Positions 63,878 through 64,000 of a stretch of DNA of 64,000 nucleotides are shown piece by piece; position 1 is the first letter of the stretch; each line of letters opens with the position of its first letter. The notes beneath the pieces are model-generated. The model was not told the origin of the DNA. It did no database searches and was given only the letters and a program-made list of their open reading frames with translations. Origin of the DNA: Fictibacillus nanhaiensis (lineage in GTDB: Bacteria > Bacillota > Bacilli > Bacillales > Fictibacillaceae); the NCBI RefSeq assembly GCF_023715445.1, contig NZ_JAMBOD010000001.1, positions 1,478,718-1,542,717 of the forward strand. The letters run 5' to 3'. The translations under genes and the position numbers were made by a program.

Positions 63878-63915
63878 GCGTAAAATGATCCACACCTGCT
63901 TTTCAAGGTGTGGAT
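63878..63915 (-). terminator. Bidirectional terminator
   Basis: TGATCCACACCT / AGGTGTGGATCA perfect 12-bp stem with an 8-nt loop and short T-runs both ways, between the kinase gene and a minus-strand tail at the window edge. Confidence 0.8.
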
Positions 63916-63929
63916 CATTTAAACTTTTG

Positions 63930-64000
63930 TTATTCCTTATGATTAGCTAAATAACATGATTCGGGTAGATCTGTTGACCATGGAACGAGTTTTTGAAGCT
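63930..64000 (-). CDS. C-terminal tail of a gene entering from beyond the window
   Basis: On the minus strand an open frame runs from the edge to a TAA at 63930-63932, reading LQKLVPWSTDLPESCYLANH. A terminator lies just downstream. Too short to identify. Confidence 0.4.
   Translation of the reverse strand, partial: LQKLVPWSTDLPESCYLANHKE

Overview
The window reads as a chromosomal segment of a low-GC, motile, competent, spore-forming Gram-positive rod of the Bacillaceae. I infer this from close matches in content and order to the Bacillus degV-comF-flagellar-secA-ftsEX-minJ region, strong GGAGG ribosome sites and classical sigma-D and sigma-B promoters. The genus cannot be fixed from sequence alone; Fictibacillus-like is a guess.

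Layout. (1) About 1-17.5 kb is an accessory, decaying region: a lipoprotein polysaccharide deacetylase, a CarD-like regulator, a second methionine aminopeptidase, topoisomerase III, two copies of a DGPF-protein/ECF sigma-factor pair (one sigma gene truncated), an IS110 element with a probable bridge-RNA leader, and many broken genes (DUF6188-like, glyoxalase, histidine phosphatase, aminoglycoside-phosphotransferase-like, membrane proteins). A dispersed intergenic repeat ending in variants of GCACCCGATTGTTGAATAA occurs about 15 times here and I saw no copy elsewhere. Two near-identical 140-bp repeats (5371-5511 and 17356-17495) bracket 12 kb of it; the right copy contains the minJ stop codon and terminator. 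(2) About 17.5-35.3 kb is core: minJ with a small membrane partner, ctpB, an EnvC-like M23 hydrolase, ftsX-ftsE, a YitT-family gene, phoX-tatA-tatC, prfB (programmed frameshift) and secA. (3) About 35.5-41.1 kb holds genes inserted between secA and hpf: a cold-shock gene, an acyl-CoA ligase and a DHODH-like/membrane fusion. (4) About 41.2-59.9 kb is hpf, fliT-fliS-fliD-flaG, an inserted block (OatA-like acyltransferase, a 5'-truncated gene, a DUF5658 gene, a LAGLIDADG endonuclease gene), then hag, csrA, fliW, yviE, flgL, flgK, flgN, flgM, yvyF, comFC and comFA. (5) About 59.9-64 kb is degV, a ROK sugar kinase and an MHYT/PAS sensor kinase.

How they work together. The flagellar block codes for the hook-filament junction, cap, chaperones, FlgM anti-sigma factor and the FliW-CsrA-Hag control loop; the hag leader has a sigma-D promoter and two CsrA-type sites. 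PhoX carries a twin-arginine signal and sits with its own TatAC pair. FtsEX lies beside a likely secreted hydrolase partner.

Most unusual feature. The flagellin gene hag is interrupted twice near its 3' end by two related group I introns of about 365 nt. The 5' end of the second intron encodes an in-frame duplicate of the flagellin tail plus stop codon, so the transcript can give a full-length 270-residue flagellin whether or not that intron is removed. A free-standing LAGLIDADG endonuclease gene lies about 0.65 kb away on the opposite strand.
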